From: Sphingomonas sabuli
Lineage (GTDB): Bacteria; Pseudomonadota; Alphaproteobacteria; Sphingomonadales; Sphingomonadaceae
Reading direction: 5' to 3'
Length of the DNA: 64,000 nucleotides
Assembly: GCF_014352855.1 (NCBI RefSeq)
Contig: NZ_CP060697.1
Coordinates: forward strand, 2,128,001 to 2,192,000
Shown here in pieces: positions 9,149 through 18,696 of the stretch. The notes under the pieces are model-generated. The model did not search any database. It was not told the DNA's origin and worked only from the letters and a program-made list of their open reading frames with translations. Within the stretch, counting starts at the first letter, position 1; each line of letters starts with the position of its first letter. The position numbers were made by a program, and so were the translations under genes.

Positions 9149-10076
9149 GGATGCCGGGCTCGTTGTAGAGGTGCCCGCCGTCGGGGATGATCTGCAGGTC
9201 GACTTCCGGCCAGGCCTTTTTCAATGACCAGGCCGCGCTCGGCGGGGTGCAGGTGTCGTGGCGGCCTTGGACGATGATGCCGGGAATGCCCTTGAGCTTG
9301 CTTGCTCCGGCAAGCAGCTCGCCTTCCTCAAGCCAGCCGCCGTTGACCATGTAGTGATTCTCGATCCGGGCGATGGCGACCGCTACTTCGGGACTGGTGA
9401 AATGCTCCATCGTCTCCGCGTTTGGCAATACGGTGACGGTGTTGCCTTCCCACGCGCTCCACGCCTGCGCGGCGCGGAGCTGGACGGCCTTGTCGTCGCT
9501 GGTCAGCTGGCGCTGGTAGGCTTCGACCAGGTTGTCGCGCTCGCCTTCCGGGATGGGCGCGAGGAAATCCTCGAACTTGTCGGGGTAGACCTGCGATGCC
9601 CCGCCCGGGGCAAACAGCCAGTCGATTTCATACTGGTCGAACAGGAAGATGCCTCGCAGCACCAGCTCGGTGACCCGGTCCGGATAACGTTCCGCATAAG
9701 TGATCGACAGCGTCGAGCCCCAGCTGCCGCCGAACACCAGCCATTTGTCGACTTGCGCGACTTCCGTCCGCAGCTTCTCGATGTCGCCAACAAGGTCATC
9801 GGTGGTGTTGTTTTCAAGGCTCGCATAGGGCGTCGACTTGCCGCAGCCGCGCTGGTCGAACACCAGGATCTTGTACTTGTCCGGATCGAACTGGCGGCGA
9901 TGCTCGGGGGAGGATCCGCCGCCCGGGCCGCCATGCAGAAACACTGCCGGCTTGCCGTCCGGATTGCCGCTCAATTCCCAGTACAGGCTGTGGCCGTTGC
10001 CGACATCCAGCATGCCGGTCTGATACGGTTCGAACGCCGGATACAATCCGCGGCGGTTGCCGGTTTGCGTGTCCAT
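9105..10076 (-). CDS. pip: proline iminopeptidase (S33 family)
   Basis: This cytoplasmic alpha/beta-hydrolase releases N-terminal proline from peptides. The 323-residue protein has the oxyanion motif HGGPGGG, FDQRGCGKSTP, the nucleophile elbow GGSWGS (S118), the characteristic GIFLFDQYEIDWLF cap segment, and late IVQGRHDTCTPP and PDGGHLYNE, which supply the Asp and His of the triad. Length and order fit the family well. The ATG at 10074-10076 directly abuts the gshA stop, so pip is probably translated from the gshA message. The stop overlaps the proposed start of the lipoprotein gene downstream. Confidence 0.95.
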   Translation of the reverse strand: MDTQTGNRRGLYPAFEPYQTGMLDVGNGHSLYWELSGNPDGKPAVFLHGGPGGGSSPEHRRQFDPDKYKILVFDQRGCGKSTPYASLENNTTDDLVGDIEKLRTEVAQVDKWLVFGGSWGSTLSITYAERYPDRVTELVLRGIFLFDQYEIDWLFAPGGASQVYPDKFEDFLAPIPEGERDNLVEAYQRQLTSDDKAVQLRAAQAWSAWEGNTVTVLPNAETMEHFTSPEVAVAIARIENHYMVNGGWLEEGELLAGASKLKGIPGIIVQGRHDTCTPPSAAWSLKKAWPEVDLQIIPDGGHLYNEPGILDGLVRATDYFADR

Positions 10077-11447
10077 CTAGAAGCTCATCTCCGAATAGAC
10101 CCGGCTGACGTCGCCGTTCCACGGGCCGTGATAAAGGTCGAGCAGTCGGTCGGCGGGCGTCTTGCCGCTGGCGACGATCTCGTGAAGCGGATTGAGGAAG
10201 CCGCTTTCATTGTCCCCGGCCGAATTGAGCTGGCCGCGCCGCGCCAGCCCGCCGGCGGCGATGTCGAGCACTTGCCGGGCAAGGTCGTGCACTGTCCCGC
10301 CTCCCGGCGCCGGCGCCTTCAGCGCCAGCCGCGGCACGTCGCGCCGCAATTGCTCATGCTCCGCGATCGACCAATGCTTAACCAGGTCCCACGCGGCGTC
10401 GAGCGCGCTGTCATCGTACAGCAGGCCGACCCACAGCGCCGGAAGCGCACAGATGCGATTCCAGGGTCCGCCATCCGCGCCGCGCATCTCAAGGAAACTC
10501 TTCAGCCGAACCTCGGGAAAGATGGTCGACAAATGGTCGGTGAAATCGGCCAGCCGAGGCTTCTCGCCCGGCAGATGCGGAAGCTTGCCGTCCATGAAGG
10601 CGCGGAAGCTTTCGCCGGCGACATCCAGATACTTCCCGTCGCGGTACAGGAAGTACATCGGCACATCGAGCGCATAGTCGAGATAGCGTTCGTACCCGAA
10701 CCCGTCTTCGAACACGAAGGGCAGCATGCCCGTGCGGTCGGGGTCGGTATCTTCCCAGATATGACTGCGGAAACTGAGATAGCCGTTGGGCTTGCCCTCG
10801 GTGAACGGCGAATTGGCGAACAGGGCGGTGGCCACCGGCTGCAGCGCCAGGCCGACCCGGAATTTCTTCACCATGTCGGCTTCGGACCAGTAATCCAGGT
10901 TGGTCTGGATGGTGCAGGTGCGCAGCATCATGTCGAGGCCAAGGGTGCCGACCTTGGGCATGTAATTGAGCATGATCGCATAGCGGCCCTTGGGCATGAT
11001 CGGCAGCTCGGCGCGGGTCTTGTCCGGCCACATGCCGAGGCCCAGGAAACCGATCCCCAGTTTCTCTCCGACCGCCTTGCACTGGGTCAGGTGACGCCCG
11101 GCCTCGGCGCAGGTCTGGTGCAGCGTTTCGAGCGCCGCACCGGACAATTCGAACTGCCCCGCCGGTTCCAGGCTGATGGTCCCGTCCGGCCCGGACAAGG
11201 CGATGACGTTTCCGCCTTCAATCACCGGTTGCCAGCTATATTCGGTCAGGCCGTTCAGCAGGTCGCGGATGCCGCCGGTCTCGTCGTAGGACGGGGCTCG
11301 AAAGTCGGCCGTGCGATAGACGAACTTCTCGTGCTCGGTGCCGATCAGCCACGCCTCGCGCCGCTTTTCCCCGGCCGCGAACGTGGCCAGCAGGTCGTCG
11401 CGGCTCTCGACCGCTGCGCTTTCGCTATCGTCTGTCCGAGTGGTCAT
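10077..11447 (-). CDS. gshA: glutamate-cysteine ligase
   Basis: This ligase makes gamma-glutamylcysteine, the first step of glutathione synthesis. The 456-residue protein is of the alphaproteobacterial/plant type, with [10 protein letters not shown] near the N-terminus, [51 protein letters not shown] and [11 protein letters not shown]. These carry the glutamates and arginines of the active site in that class. It is followed without a gap by pip and preceded by rsmE, all on the minus strand, suggesting one transcription unit. Confidence 0.95.
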   Translation of the reverse strand: MTTRTDDSESAAVESRDDLLATFAAGEKRREAWLIGTEHEKFVYRTADFRAPSYDETGGIRDLLNGLTEYSWQPVIEGGNVIALSGPDGTISLEPAGQFELSGAALETLHQTCAEAGRHLTQCKAVGEKLGIGFLGLGMWPDKTRAELPIMPKGRYAIMLNYMPKVGTLGLDMMLRTCTIQTNLDYWSEADMVKKFRVGLALQPVATALFANSPFTEGKPNGYLSFRSHIWEDTDPDRTGMLPFVFEDGFGYERYLDYALDVPMYFLYRDGKYLDVAGESFRAFMDGKLPHLPGEKPRLADFTDHLSTIFPEVRLKSFLEMRGADGGPWNRICALPALWVGLLYDDSALDAAWDLVKHWSIAEHEQLRRDVPRLALKAPAPGGGTVHDLARQVLDIAAGGLARRGQLNSAGDNESGFLNPLHEIVASGKTPADRLLDLYHGPWNGDVSRVYSEMSF

Positions 11448-11459
11448 GCCCGCCGGCGC

Positions 11460-12203
11460 TTAGCGCCAGTCACCGACAAGCGCCATATAGGCAGCCAGCG
11501 CGGCCAGCGCGGCCGTCTCCGCGCGCAGGATGCGCGGGCCCAGGGAAATCGGCACGGCTGCCTCCGCGGCCCGGATCGCGACACGCTCATCGTCGGTGAA
11601 GCCGCCCTCCGGTCCGGTCAGGATAGTCGCGGGCCCGGACTTGAACGCGGCCGCTGCCGGCTCACCGCCATGCTCATCGGCGAAGTACAGCGGCCGCGCC
11701 GCGTCGCGCTGCTGCAGCAGTTTCGCCAGCGGTAAAGGCTCGTCGATCTGCGGCAGCCGCGTCCGCCCGCACTGCTCGGCCGCCTCGATCGCGATGGACT
11801 GGAGCCGCTCCAGCTTGACCCGCTCGACGATGGTTCGCTGGGTGATCACCGGGCACAGCCGCGCCACGCCCAGCTCGGTCGCCTTTTCGATCAGCCAGTC
11901 GGTCTGCGTCCGCTTCACCGGCGCGAATGCCAGCCACACGTCCGGTACGCTTTCCGCCTCGCGGGTCCGCCGTTCGACCGCCAGAGTCATCCGCTTCTTT
12001 CCGACCTCGGCGATGCGGGCCAGCCACTCGCCGGAGCTGCCGTCGAACAGCAGCAGATCGGCGCCCGCGCCCAGCCGCATCACGTTGCCAAGGTAATTGG
12101 CCTGTCCGGCCTCCAGCTCGACAGTCGCGCCCTCGCCAAGCGTTGCCCGCACGAACAGGCGCGGCAGACTTTTTGGGGGCCAGGCGGGCGTTGCAGGCAT
12201 CAT
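11460..12203 (-). CDS. rsmE: 16S rRNA m3U1498 methyltransferase RsmE
   Basis: RsmE methylates N3 of U1498 in 16S rRNA. The 247-residue protein has the N-terminal PUA-like part (RLFVRATLGEGATVEL), the SPOUT core with KRTQTDWLIEKATELGV, EQCGRTRLP, TGPEGGFTDDE and the knot segment LGPRILRAETA. Two ATGs stand together at the start (12201-12203 and 12198-12200); either is possible. It lies just upstream of gshA. The 192 bp between it and ppk2 contain no recognisable gene. Confidence 0.95.
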   Translation of the reverse strand: MMPATPAWPPKSLPRLFVRATLGEGATVELEAGQANYLGNVMRLGAGADLLLFDGSSGEWLARIAEVGKKRMTLAVERRTREAESVPDVWLAFAPVKRTQTDWLIEKATELGVARLCPVITQRTIVERVKLERLQSIAIEAAEQCGRTRLPQIDEPLPLAKLLQQRDAARPLYFADEHGGEPAAAAFKSGPATILTGPEGGFTDDERVAIRAAEAAVPISLGPRILRAETAALAALAAYMALVGDWR

Positions 12204-12395
12204 CGCGCTTTACCAACGCAATCCGCGCCGCACCATGCGCTGCGGCTTCCCTCGCCAGGCTGATCGAAAGCCGGTCGCACATCTGGCCGGTCGCGGGCGG
12301 CGCGGCCTTTGCCAGCGAACGGTCGGAAAACGGCGGACCGGGGGCAGAGACGGTGCGGCTGAAATACATACCGCGGGGCAAATGACCCCGGGCCG

Positions 12396-13175
12396 TCAGT
12401 GCGGCTTGTAACTGGCGATCGGCTGCAGCACGCCGAAGGTCTCGACAGAAGGCTCGCCGGCCAGCTTGGGCAAGTCTATCGTTGTTTCCTTGCAGGCAGT
12501 GTCGGGCAGGCGGTCGAGCAAGTCGCGAATAAGCGTCAGCCGCCCGCGCTTCTGGTCGTTGAAATCGACCAGAGTCCACGGCGCGTACTCGCTGTGCGTG
12601 GCTTTCAGCATCGCCTCGCGGGCCTTGGTATAATCGTCGTAATGGTCGCGCGCAGCGACATCGATCGGCGACAGTTTCCAGCGCTTGAGCGGATCGGCGA
12701 GCCGCTCTGCGAACCGCTCTTCCTGAACGTCCTGGTCGCAGGTCAGCCAATATTTGAACAGCAGGATGCCGTCGTCGACCAGCATGCGTTCGAACGTCGG
12801 TGCCGCCTTCAGGAAAGCCTCGACCTCTGACGGCGTGGCAAAGCCCATGACCTGTTCGACGCCCGCGCGATTGTACCAGCTGCGGTCGAACAGCGCGATC
12901 CGCCCCCGCGTCGGCAAATGCGCGACATAGCGCTGGAAATACCATTGCCCGGCTTCCGCCTCGCTCGGCTTGGGCAGAGCGACGACACTGCATTGACGCG
13001 GGTTGATATGGCGGGCGATGGCCTGGATGGCGCCGCCCTTTCCGGCGGTGTCGCGGCCCTCGAACAGTACGACCACGCGCTGCCCGGTCGCCGCGACCCA
13101 ATGAGCCATCGCCACCAGCTCGCTGTGCAGCGGCTCAAGTAACGCTTCATACTTCTTGCGCTTCAGACGACCCAT
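12396..13175 (-). CDS. ppk2: polyphosphate kinase 2
   Basis: PPK2 uses polyphosphate to phosphorylate nucleoside diphosphates or monophosphates. The 259-residue single-domain protein has the Walker A-like FEGRDTAGKGG, the lid and Walker B region IALFDRSWYNRAGVE, FKYWLTCDQDVQEERF and HYDDYTKAREAM. Length and motifs fit the short class that mainly makes GTP or ATP; which nucleotide it prefers cannot be read with certainty. It diverges from ubiA. The start is the ATG at 13173-13175, with only a weak ribosome site. Confidence 0.93.
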   Translation of the reverse strand: MGRLKRKKYEALLEPLHSELVAMAHWVAATGQRVVVLFEGRDTAGKGGAIQAIARHINPRQCSVVALPKPSEAEAGQWYFQRYVAHLPTRGRIALFDRSWYNRAGVEQVMGFATPSEVEAFLKAAPTFERMLVDDGILLFKYWLTCDQDVQEERFAERLADPLKRWKLSPIDVAARDHYDDYTKAREAMLKATHSEYAPWTLVDFNDQKRGRLTLIRDLLDRLPDTACKETTIDLPKLAGEPSVETFGVLQPIASYKPH

Positions 13176-13299
13176 GATCGCGACCCCGTTAAGCCGACGC
13201 TTCGTCTATCCGCTCGGCCCGGGCTTGTCGAAGGCCGGTTCTTCTCTGCTAGATATGGCAAGCCTACCCTGCACGAAATCGAGATTGGAAAGCCTGCCC

Positions 13300-14217
13300 G
13301 TGTCCGACGCTTCGTCCGACATCGTCCCCGACAGCGAACGGCGCGGCTTCATCGGCGCGCTCCCGCCGCGCCTTCGGCCCTATGCGTCGTTGATGCGGCT
13401 CGACCGGCCGATCGGAACGTGGCTGCTTTACTGGCCGTGCGCCTGGAGCGTGGCGCTGGCGGGTGTCGGCGGACGGTGGGACCTGTTCGCCTGGTTCGCG
13501 CTCGGCGCCTTCGCGATGCGCAGCGCGGGCTGCGTCTACAACGACATCGTCGATCGCGACCTCGACCGGCAGGTGGAACGAACCCGGCTGCGCCCGCTCG
13601 CCAGCGGGCGGGTGTCGACGCGCTCGGCGTGGGTCCTCATCGGGGCGCTGTGCCTGCTTGGCCTGCTTGTGCTCTTCCAGCTGAACTGGACAGCGGCGGC
13701 GATCGCGCTGGGCAGCGTCGCGCTGGTCGCGGCCTATCCGTTCATGAAGCGCATCACCTGGTGGCCGCAGGCGTGGCTGGGGCTAGTCTTTTCCTGGGGA
13801 GCGCTGGTCGGCTGGCCCGCAGTGACGGGCAGCTTCGGATGGCCGGCGCTGCTGCTGTGGCTCGGCTCGGTCGCCTGGGTGATCGGCTACGACACGCTCT
13901 ACGCCGTCCAGGATGTGGAAGACGACGGGCTGGTCGGCGTGAAAAGCAGCGCGAGGCGGCTGGGCGACAAGGCGCCGCTTGGCGTCGGCCTTTTCTACGC
14001 TGCGGCCGTGTTCCTGTGGGGCGCGGCGGTCTGGGCGGTGCGGCCGGACTGGCTGGCCCTGGTCGCCCTTGCGCCGGCTGCTTTGCATCTGGCCAATCAG
14101 GCCCTTCGCGCGGACCCGCAGGACGGCGCTCTCGCGCTGGCGCTGTTCCGGTCGAACCGGACCTGCGGCCTGCTGGTCTTTCTCGGTCTGCTGGTGGTCG
14201 CCCTATCGGGGCTCTAG
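13300..14217 (+). CDS. ubiA: 4-hydroxybenzoate polyprenyltransferase
   Basis: This integral membrane prenyltransferase attaches the isoprenoid tail to 4-hydroxybenzoate in ubiquinone synthesis. The 305-residue protein contains both Asp-rich Mg-prenyl-diphosphate motifs, NDIVDRDLDRQVERTRLRPL and YDTLYAVQDVEDD, among eight or nine hydrophobic helices. I choose the GTG at 13300 because GGAAAG lies about seven bases upstream and the product then starts SDASSDIVPDSERRGFIGALP, as in related proteins. An ATG at 13255 in the same frame has no ribosome site. A convergent lipoprotein gene ends 7 bp downstream. Confidence 0.94.
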   Translation: MSDASSDIVPDSERRGFIGALPPRLRPYASLMRLDRPIGTWLLYWPCAWSVALAGVGGRWDLFAWFALGAFAMRSAGCVYNDIVDRDLDRQVERTRLRPLASGRVSTRSAWVLIGALCLLGLLVLFQLNWTAAAIALGSVALVAAYPFMKRITWWPQAWLGLVFSWGALVGWPAVTGSFGWPALLLWLGSVAWVIGYDTLYAVQDVEDDGLVGVKSSARRLGDKAPLGVGLFYAAAVFLWGAAVWAVRPDWLALVALAPAALHLANQALRADPQDGALALALFRSNRTCGLLVFLGLLVVALSGL

Positions 14218-14224
14218 ACGGCGA

Positions 14225-14926
14225 TCAGCCGCCTTCGACCAGCGCGTCGACGATCTTGTAGGTTTCCGGGCCGAACCGGACCGTAGTCACGTCGCCGTCG
14301 CGGGTCGCCTTGAAGTCCCATCCGGCCGACCCGTCCGCCTGCGCGCTGTCGGCGCCGGTGGCAGTGGTGCCCTTGAAGAAGATCGCGCGCTTCGACCCGC
14401 TGGGGCTGGTCACTTCGACCACCGTCGTGCCGTCGTCGAATGCCTTGCGCCGGACTCCGGCGTTGCAGCTTTGCGTCGGCGCGGCGCCGCCGAAGCCGCA
14501 GGACAGCTGCGTGGTGGCGTCATAGTCCGTACCCGGAACCTTGGCGTCGACCGATTCCGAATCCACGGGCAGCCCCTCGTTGGCATCGCCCTGCGCCACG
14601 GACACCAGGGTCACGCCGCTGACCGTCGCGACGATCTTTCCGCCCAACGCGTCCGCATCGGCCTTGGTGGTGCAGCCGACCAGGATCGCGCTGTCGTCAA
14701 GATAGTTGGAGGTCAGCGCGCTTTCGCCCAGCCGGCGGCACGGATCGCCGGCCTTGGGATAGCCATTGCCGAACGGCGCCAGGCTTTCGGGAATGTCCGC
14801 CACCGACGCAGTCATGGCGTTGGTCTCGAGGACGTTGGAGTCGTCCGCCTCATTGCCCGCCGACGCATTGCACGCCGCAAGCGAAAGGATGGCGACGATC
14901 GTCGATGCACGAACAGCCAGATTCAT
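14225..14926 (-). CDS. putative exported lipoprotein
   Basis: The 233-residue product begins [21 protein letters not shown], a signal sequence with a lipobox Cys near residue 21. GAGGAG stands a few bases before the ATG at 14924-14926, which fixes this start over an upstream in-frame one. The mature part has several Cys residues ([25 protein letters not shown]) and long Gly/Ala/Thr-rich stretches, suggesting a disulfide-bonded beta-rich periplasmic protein. I do not recognise a family. It follows the gene at 14938 after only 11 bp and is probably in one unit with it. Confidence 0.75.
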   Translation of the reverse strand: MNLAVRASTIVAILSLAACNASAGNEADDSNVLETNAMTASVADIPESLAPFGNGYPKAGDPCRRLGESALTSNYLDDSAILVGCTTKADADALGGKIVATVSGVTLVSVAQGDANEGLPVDSESVDAKVPGTDYDATTQLSCGFGGAAPTQSCNAGVRRKAFDDGTTVVEVTSPSGSKRAIFFKGTTATGADSAQADGSAGWDFKATRDGDVTTVRFGPETYKIVDALVEGG

Positions 14927-14937
14927 CGATAGACTCC

Positions 14938-15726
14938 TCAGCGGCACTTGGGATGTTGCTGGATATCCCGAATATCCTCGAGCCGCCCATTCGCGACGAT
15001 GACCTGCAGGCACTGCCGGGTCGCGGGCTGCCAGTAGATCCCGTAACGCGCGTCGCCGGAGGTGAAATTGTCGACCTGCCGAAAGCCGCGACGGCCTAAT
15101 TCTTCCGTCCCGCCGGCGGCGCGGGCGCCTTGCAGGTCCTTGAATTGGGTGACCGGTGCGTATCCGCCGCGGTCGTAATGATGGCCAAGGTTGGCGGTGC
15201 GCTGGTCGACACCCGCGGCATAGCCGCTCGAATAGGCATTCGACCGCTGGTAATTATGATAGGCCGCGTTGTGCAGGCCATCGGTGAACCCGCGCTCGTA
15301 ATTGGCCTCTTCCTGCGCATTGGCGAAATGCTTGTCGTCGTCGTGATGGTGCGACTTGTGCGACAATAGCGCGCCGAGCAGGACGGCACCGGCGACCACG
15401 CCGACGGCCGCCGCCGCATTGCCGTTGCCCTGGTGGCAATCGCTGCTGCTGGCATCGGCGATCGTCAGTACCTGCCCGTTGGACGTTTCCGTCCGCACGC
15501 ACGTCTTGTCCTGCGGCTTCCACCAGTAATTATAGGTGTAGCCCATCGAATTCGTGCTGCCGGAAATCATCGTGAACCCGCGCGACTGCAGGGCGCCGGC
15601 GGCGCCGTCGGCCGCCATCCCGTTGATCGACGTCAGCTGCGCGGCGGGTTCTGCGGCGGCCGGCGCGCTCATGCCCGCGGATGCAACGCACGCCACCAAA
15701 GCGCCGGAAAAAACATTCTGCTTCAT
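14938..15726 (-). CDS. secreted or membrane protein with duplicated Cys/NG domain
   Basis: The 262-residue product has a clear signal peptide ([18 protein letters not shown], cleavage near APAAAEP). Two similar segments of about 57 residues, 41-97 and 205-261, share the pattern G..L..RGF, a G.Y..YW segment, then Cys, then a V..NG motif, then I.D and a final Cys. Between them lie a hydrophobic stretch (about 104-121), a His/Asp-rich patch [13 protein letters not shown] and a Tyr/Asn-rich linker. No named family came to mind. It precedes the lipoprotein at 14225 in the same direction. Confidence 0.75.
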   Translation of the reverse strand: MKQNVFSGALVACVASAGMSAPAAAEPAAQLTSINGMAADGAAGALQSRGFTMISGSTNSMGYTYNYWWKPQDKTCVRTETSNGQVLTIADASSSDCHQGNGNAAAAVGVVAGAVLLGALLSHKSHHHDDDKHFANAQEEANYERGFTDGLHNAAYHNYQRSNAYSSGYAAGVDQRTANLGHHYDRGGYAPVTQFKDLQGARAAGGTEELGRRGFRQVDNFTSGDARYGIYWQPATRQCLQVIVANGRLEDIRDIQQHPKCR

Positions 15727-15845
15727 CGCGACCTCCCATGTCCGTCGAGCGGCAGCCTAGCATTCGCCCCTCGGATCGCCGAATACCGCCGTTCGCCGGT
15801 AGCGTGTGTCTGGCGGTCAGCCCTTCCAGCAGCTAGGCGGCGACA

Positions 15846-17192
15846 ATGCTTTCACTCGATGATTCGAAAGCCGCGGCGGAGCGGCTGGTCGAGCGCGCGA
15901 TCGCCGCCGGCGCCGACGCAGCCGACGCCATCTATTCCGGCAGCCGGTCGAGCAACGTGGACGTCCGGCTCGGTGCGCTGGAGGACGTCAGCCGGTCGGA
16001 AGGCGAGGAAATCGGCCTGCGCCTGTTTCGCGGTACGCGGTCGGCTACCGTCGCCTCGTCGGACCTGTCGGACGAGGCGCTGCGCGACCTCGTCGCCCGC
16101 GCTTTCGACATGGCCGGCCAGGCACCCGAAGATTCCTATGCCGGGCTTGTTCCCGCGGAGCTGCTGACCAAGGCGCCGTTCCCCGACCTCGATTCGGTCG
16201 GTGCGGCCGAGCCCGATCCGGCCGAATTGCGCGACCGCGCGCTGGCCGCGGAAGATGCGGCGCGCGCGGTGAACGGCGTGACCAATTCGACCGGAGCCTC
16301 GGCGGGCGCATCGGGATCGACCTTCGCGCTGGCAACGTCCGGGGGCTTTTCCGGCGCCTACCGGGCGACCGGTTTCAGCTGCTCGGCCGGCGTAATCGCG
16401 GGCGAAGGCGGCGGCATGCAGCGCGATCATGCGTGGCACAGCGCGCGCCACTTGTCGGACCTCGACACGCCGGAAAAGATCGGCCGGCTGGCGGGCGAAC
16501 GCGCGGTTGCGCGGCTCAATTCCATCCGGCCCAGGTCGGGCGCCATGCCGGTGTTGTTAGACCCGCGCGTCGCGGCGTCGCTGCTGGGCCATTTCGCGAC
16601 CGCGATCAGCGGTTCCTCGGTCGCCCGCAAGTCGAGTTTTCTGCAGGACAAGCTGGGCGAGCGCGTGTTCGCGGCGGGCATTACTATCGTCGACGATCCG
16701 CTGCGTCTTCGCGGGCTGCGGTCGCGTCCATTCGACGCCGAAGGGCTTGCCGTCCGCCGCAGCGACGTCGTCAGCGACGGCATCCTGCAAAGCTGGATGG
16801 CCGAAAGCGCATCGGCGCGGCAGCTGGGAATTGCGCCTACCGGCCACGCCTCGCGTGGCGCGGGCAGTGCGCCGGGGGTAACGCCGGGGAATTTTTACAT
16901 CGCGGCGGGGGCGCGCAGCCGCGCAGACTTGCTTGCCGCCTTCCCCGAAGCACTGCTGGTGACGGAATTGATCGGGCAGGGGGTGAACCCGGTGACCGGC
17001 GACTACAGCCGCGGCGCCGCCGGCTTCATCGTGCGCGGCGGGGAAATCGGGCCGGCGGTGCAGGAAATCACGATCGCCTCGAACCTGGTCGAGATGTTCG
17101 CCACGCTGGAACCGGGCAGCGACCTTGAATTCCGCCGCGGCATCGATGCGCCGACCATCCTGGTCCCGCAGATGACGGTCGGGACGGCCTAG
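15846..17192 (+). CDS. pmbA: TldD/PmbA family protein, PmbA (TldE) type
   Basis: PmbA forms a heterodimer with TldD that degrades unfolded peptides and matures certain modified peptides. The 448-residue protein shows RSSNVDVRLGALEDVSRSE, EIGLRLFRGTRSATVASSDLS, VLLDPRVAASLLGHFA and the late NPVTGDYSRGAAGFIVRGGEI, all typical of PmbA. No HExxxH zinc motif is visible, as expected for the TldE subunit; tldD is not in the window. The stop overlaps the convergent CoA-binding gene through a shared CTAG. Confidence 0.94.
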   Translation: MLSLDDSKAAAERLVERAIAAGADAADAIYSGSRSSNVDVRLGALEDVSRSEGEEIGLRLFRGTRSATVASSDLSDEALRDLVARAFDMAGQAPEDSYAGLVPAELLTKAPFPDLDSVGAAEPDPAELRDRALAAEDAARAVNGVTNSTGASAGASGSTFALATSGGFSGAYRATGFSCSAGVIAGEGGGMQRDHAWHSARHLSDLDTPEKIGRLAGERAVARLNSIRPRSGAMPVLLDPRVAASLLGHFATAISGSSVARKSSFLQDKLGERVFAAGITIVDDPLRLRGLRSRPFDAEGLAVRRSDVVSDGILQSWMAESASARQLGIAPTGHASRGAGSAPGVTPGNFYIAAGARSRADLLAAFPEALLVTELIGQGVNPVTGDYSRGAAGFIVRGGEIGPAVQEITIASNLVEMFATLEPGSDLEFRRGIDAPTILVPQMTVGTA

Positions 17193-17626
17193 TCGTCGTT
17201 GCTGACGCCTGGCAGGCGAAGCCGCGCGAATTCGATCTTCGGACAGCGGTCCATGACCACTTTCAGCCCGGCGGCCTCGGCACGCTGCGCGGCCGCCTCG
17301 TTGACCACGCCCAGCTGCATCCACACCGCTTTCGCGCCCACGTCGATCGCCTGATCGACGGCCTCTCCGGCGGCGTCCGAATTGCGGAAGATGTCGACGA
17401 TATCGATCGGCTCCCCGATCTGGCTCAGTTCGCGCCAGATGAATTCGCCGTGGACGTGCTCCCCGGTGATGGTCGGGTTGACCGGGATCACGCGATAGCC
17501 CTTGTCCTGCAGGAACTTCATTACACCGTAGGACGCGCGGCTTGGCTTGTCGGAGGCGCCGACGACGGCGATCGTCCGGGCGGTGGCGAAAAGGTCGGCG
17601 ATGTCCCGGTCGTCGGTCAGCGGCAT
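17189..17626 (-). CDS. CoA-binding domain protein (YccU-like)
   Basis: The 145-residue protein is a single Rossmann-like CoA-binding domain. It has TIAVVGASDKPSRASYGVMK, VIPVNPTITGEHVHGE, IDIVDIFRNSDAAGEAVD, AVWMQLGVVNE and the late VVMDRCPKIE. Such small proteins are widespread; their exact role is not settled. GGGAGAG lies a few bases before the ATG at 17624-17626, so I take this start rather than upstream in-frame codons. It lies 31 bp downstream of mrp in the same direction and is probably co-transcribed. Confidence 0.9.
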   Translation of the reverse strand: MPLTDDRDIADLFATARTIAVVGASDKPSRASYGVMKFLQDKGYRVIPVNPTITGEHVHGEFIWRELSQIGEPIDIVDIFRNSDAAGEAVDQAIDVGAKAVWMQLGVVNEAAAQRAEAAGLKVVMDRCPKIEFARLRLPGVSNDD

Positions 17627-17657
17627 GTGTCTCTCCCTGTCGTGGAAGGACAATGTT

Positions 17658-18623
17658 TCAGGCCGGTGCTGTTTCCAGCGCCTGCAGCAGTTTTTGCGCA
17701 ATTCGCGCGAAGGCCTCCGATTGCGCGCCGTCGCTCGCCGCCGGCGGCAGGCCCGCGTCCGAGGCTTCGCGCACCGCCGGATCGAGCGGAATGCGGCCGA
17801 GGAACGGGATGCCGAGTTCGGCTGCTGCATCTTCCGCCCCGCCGCACCCGAACGGATCCGACTGCTCGCCGCAATGGGGGCAGGTGTAGCCGGCCATGTT
17901 CTCGACCAGGCCAAGGACTGGCACCGACACCTTGCCGAACAGGTCGATCGCCCGCGTCGCGTCGATCAGCGACATCGCCTGCGGCGTCGACACGACGACC
18001 GCCCCGTCGGGCCGCGATTTCTGCACCAGCGACAATTGCACGTCGCCCGTACCCGGGGGGAGGTCGACGACCAGCAGGTCGCAATCGCCCCAGTCCGCTT
18101 CCATCAGCTGCGCCAGTGCGCCGGTCGCCATCGGCCCGCGCCAGGCCAGGGCGTGACCGGCGGACACCAGCTGGCCCATCGACAGGAACCGGATGCCGTG
18201 GGCCGCGACCGGGTTCAGCGTCTTGTCGTTCGCTGTCGGCCGTTCGTCGGTTCCCAGCAGCTTCGTCTGCGAAGGGCCGTAAACGTCGGCATCGATGAGG
18301 CCGACGACCCTTCCGGCGCGGGCCAGCGCGATCGCCAGGTTGGCGGACAGCGTCGACTTGCCGACCCCGCCCTTGCCGCTGGCGACCGCAATCAGCTTTC
18401 GCGCCCGCTGGCTGGCGGTCATGGCAACGCGCACATCGCCGACCCCCGCGATGGCCATCGCCGCGGTCTTGAGGTCGCTTTCCAGCGCGGCACGTCGCGC
18501 CCCGTCCAGCGCGGTCACGTCGACCACCAGCGTCACGACGCCGTCCTTGACCCTCTTCGACAGGATGCGCGCGTCGCCCGCCACCGCGTCGAGACTGTCC
18601 AGATTTGGGGCCGCGTCATCCAT
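17658..18623 (-). CDS. apbC: Mrp/ApbC family iron-sulfur cluster carrier ATPase
   Basis: This P-loop ATPase of the Mrp/NBP35 family carries [4Fe-4S] clusters to target enzymes. The 321-residue protein has an N-terminal MIP18-like segment (about 1-75), the deviant Walker A SGKGGVGKST, DADVYGPSQ, the switch motif LLVVDLPPGTGDVQ, and the cluster-binding CPHCG near residue 240. It diverges from hflK, with 73 bp between the start codons. Confidence 0.95.
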   Translation of the reverse strand: MDDAAPNLDSLDAVAGDARILSKRVKDGVVTLVVDVTALDGARRAALESDLKTAAMAIAGVGDVRVAMTASQRARKLIAVASGKGGVGKSTLSANLAIALARAGRVVGLIDADVYGPSQTKLLGTDERPTANDKTLNPVAAHGIRFLSMGQLVSAGHALAWRGPMATGALAQLMEADWGDCDLLVVDLPPGTGDVQLSLVQKSRPDGAVVVSTPQAMSLIDATRAIDLFGKVSVPVLGLVENMAGYTCPHCGEQSDPFGCGGAEDAAAELGIPFLGRIPLDPAVREASDAGLPPAASDGAQSEAFARIAQKLLQALETAPA

Positions 18624-18696
18624 TGCGGCTGCGAGATAAGGCCTGATGGCGGGGTTGCCACTGTTTTTCGGGCCGCACCGTTCCTATAGATGTTTC

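Noticed and set aside
9258..11735. Open frame of 825 codons on the plus strand
   Set aside because: It mirrors pip, gshA and the end of rsmE on the other strand and has no motifs or start signal.
12204..12395. Gap between rsmE and ppk2
   Set aside because: No start signal, conserved motif, tRNA or hairpin with a T tract was found; frames through it are continuations of shadows.
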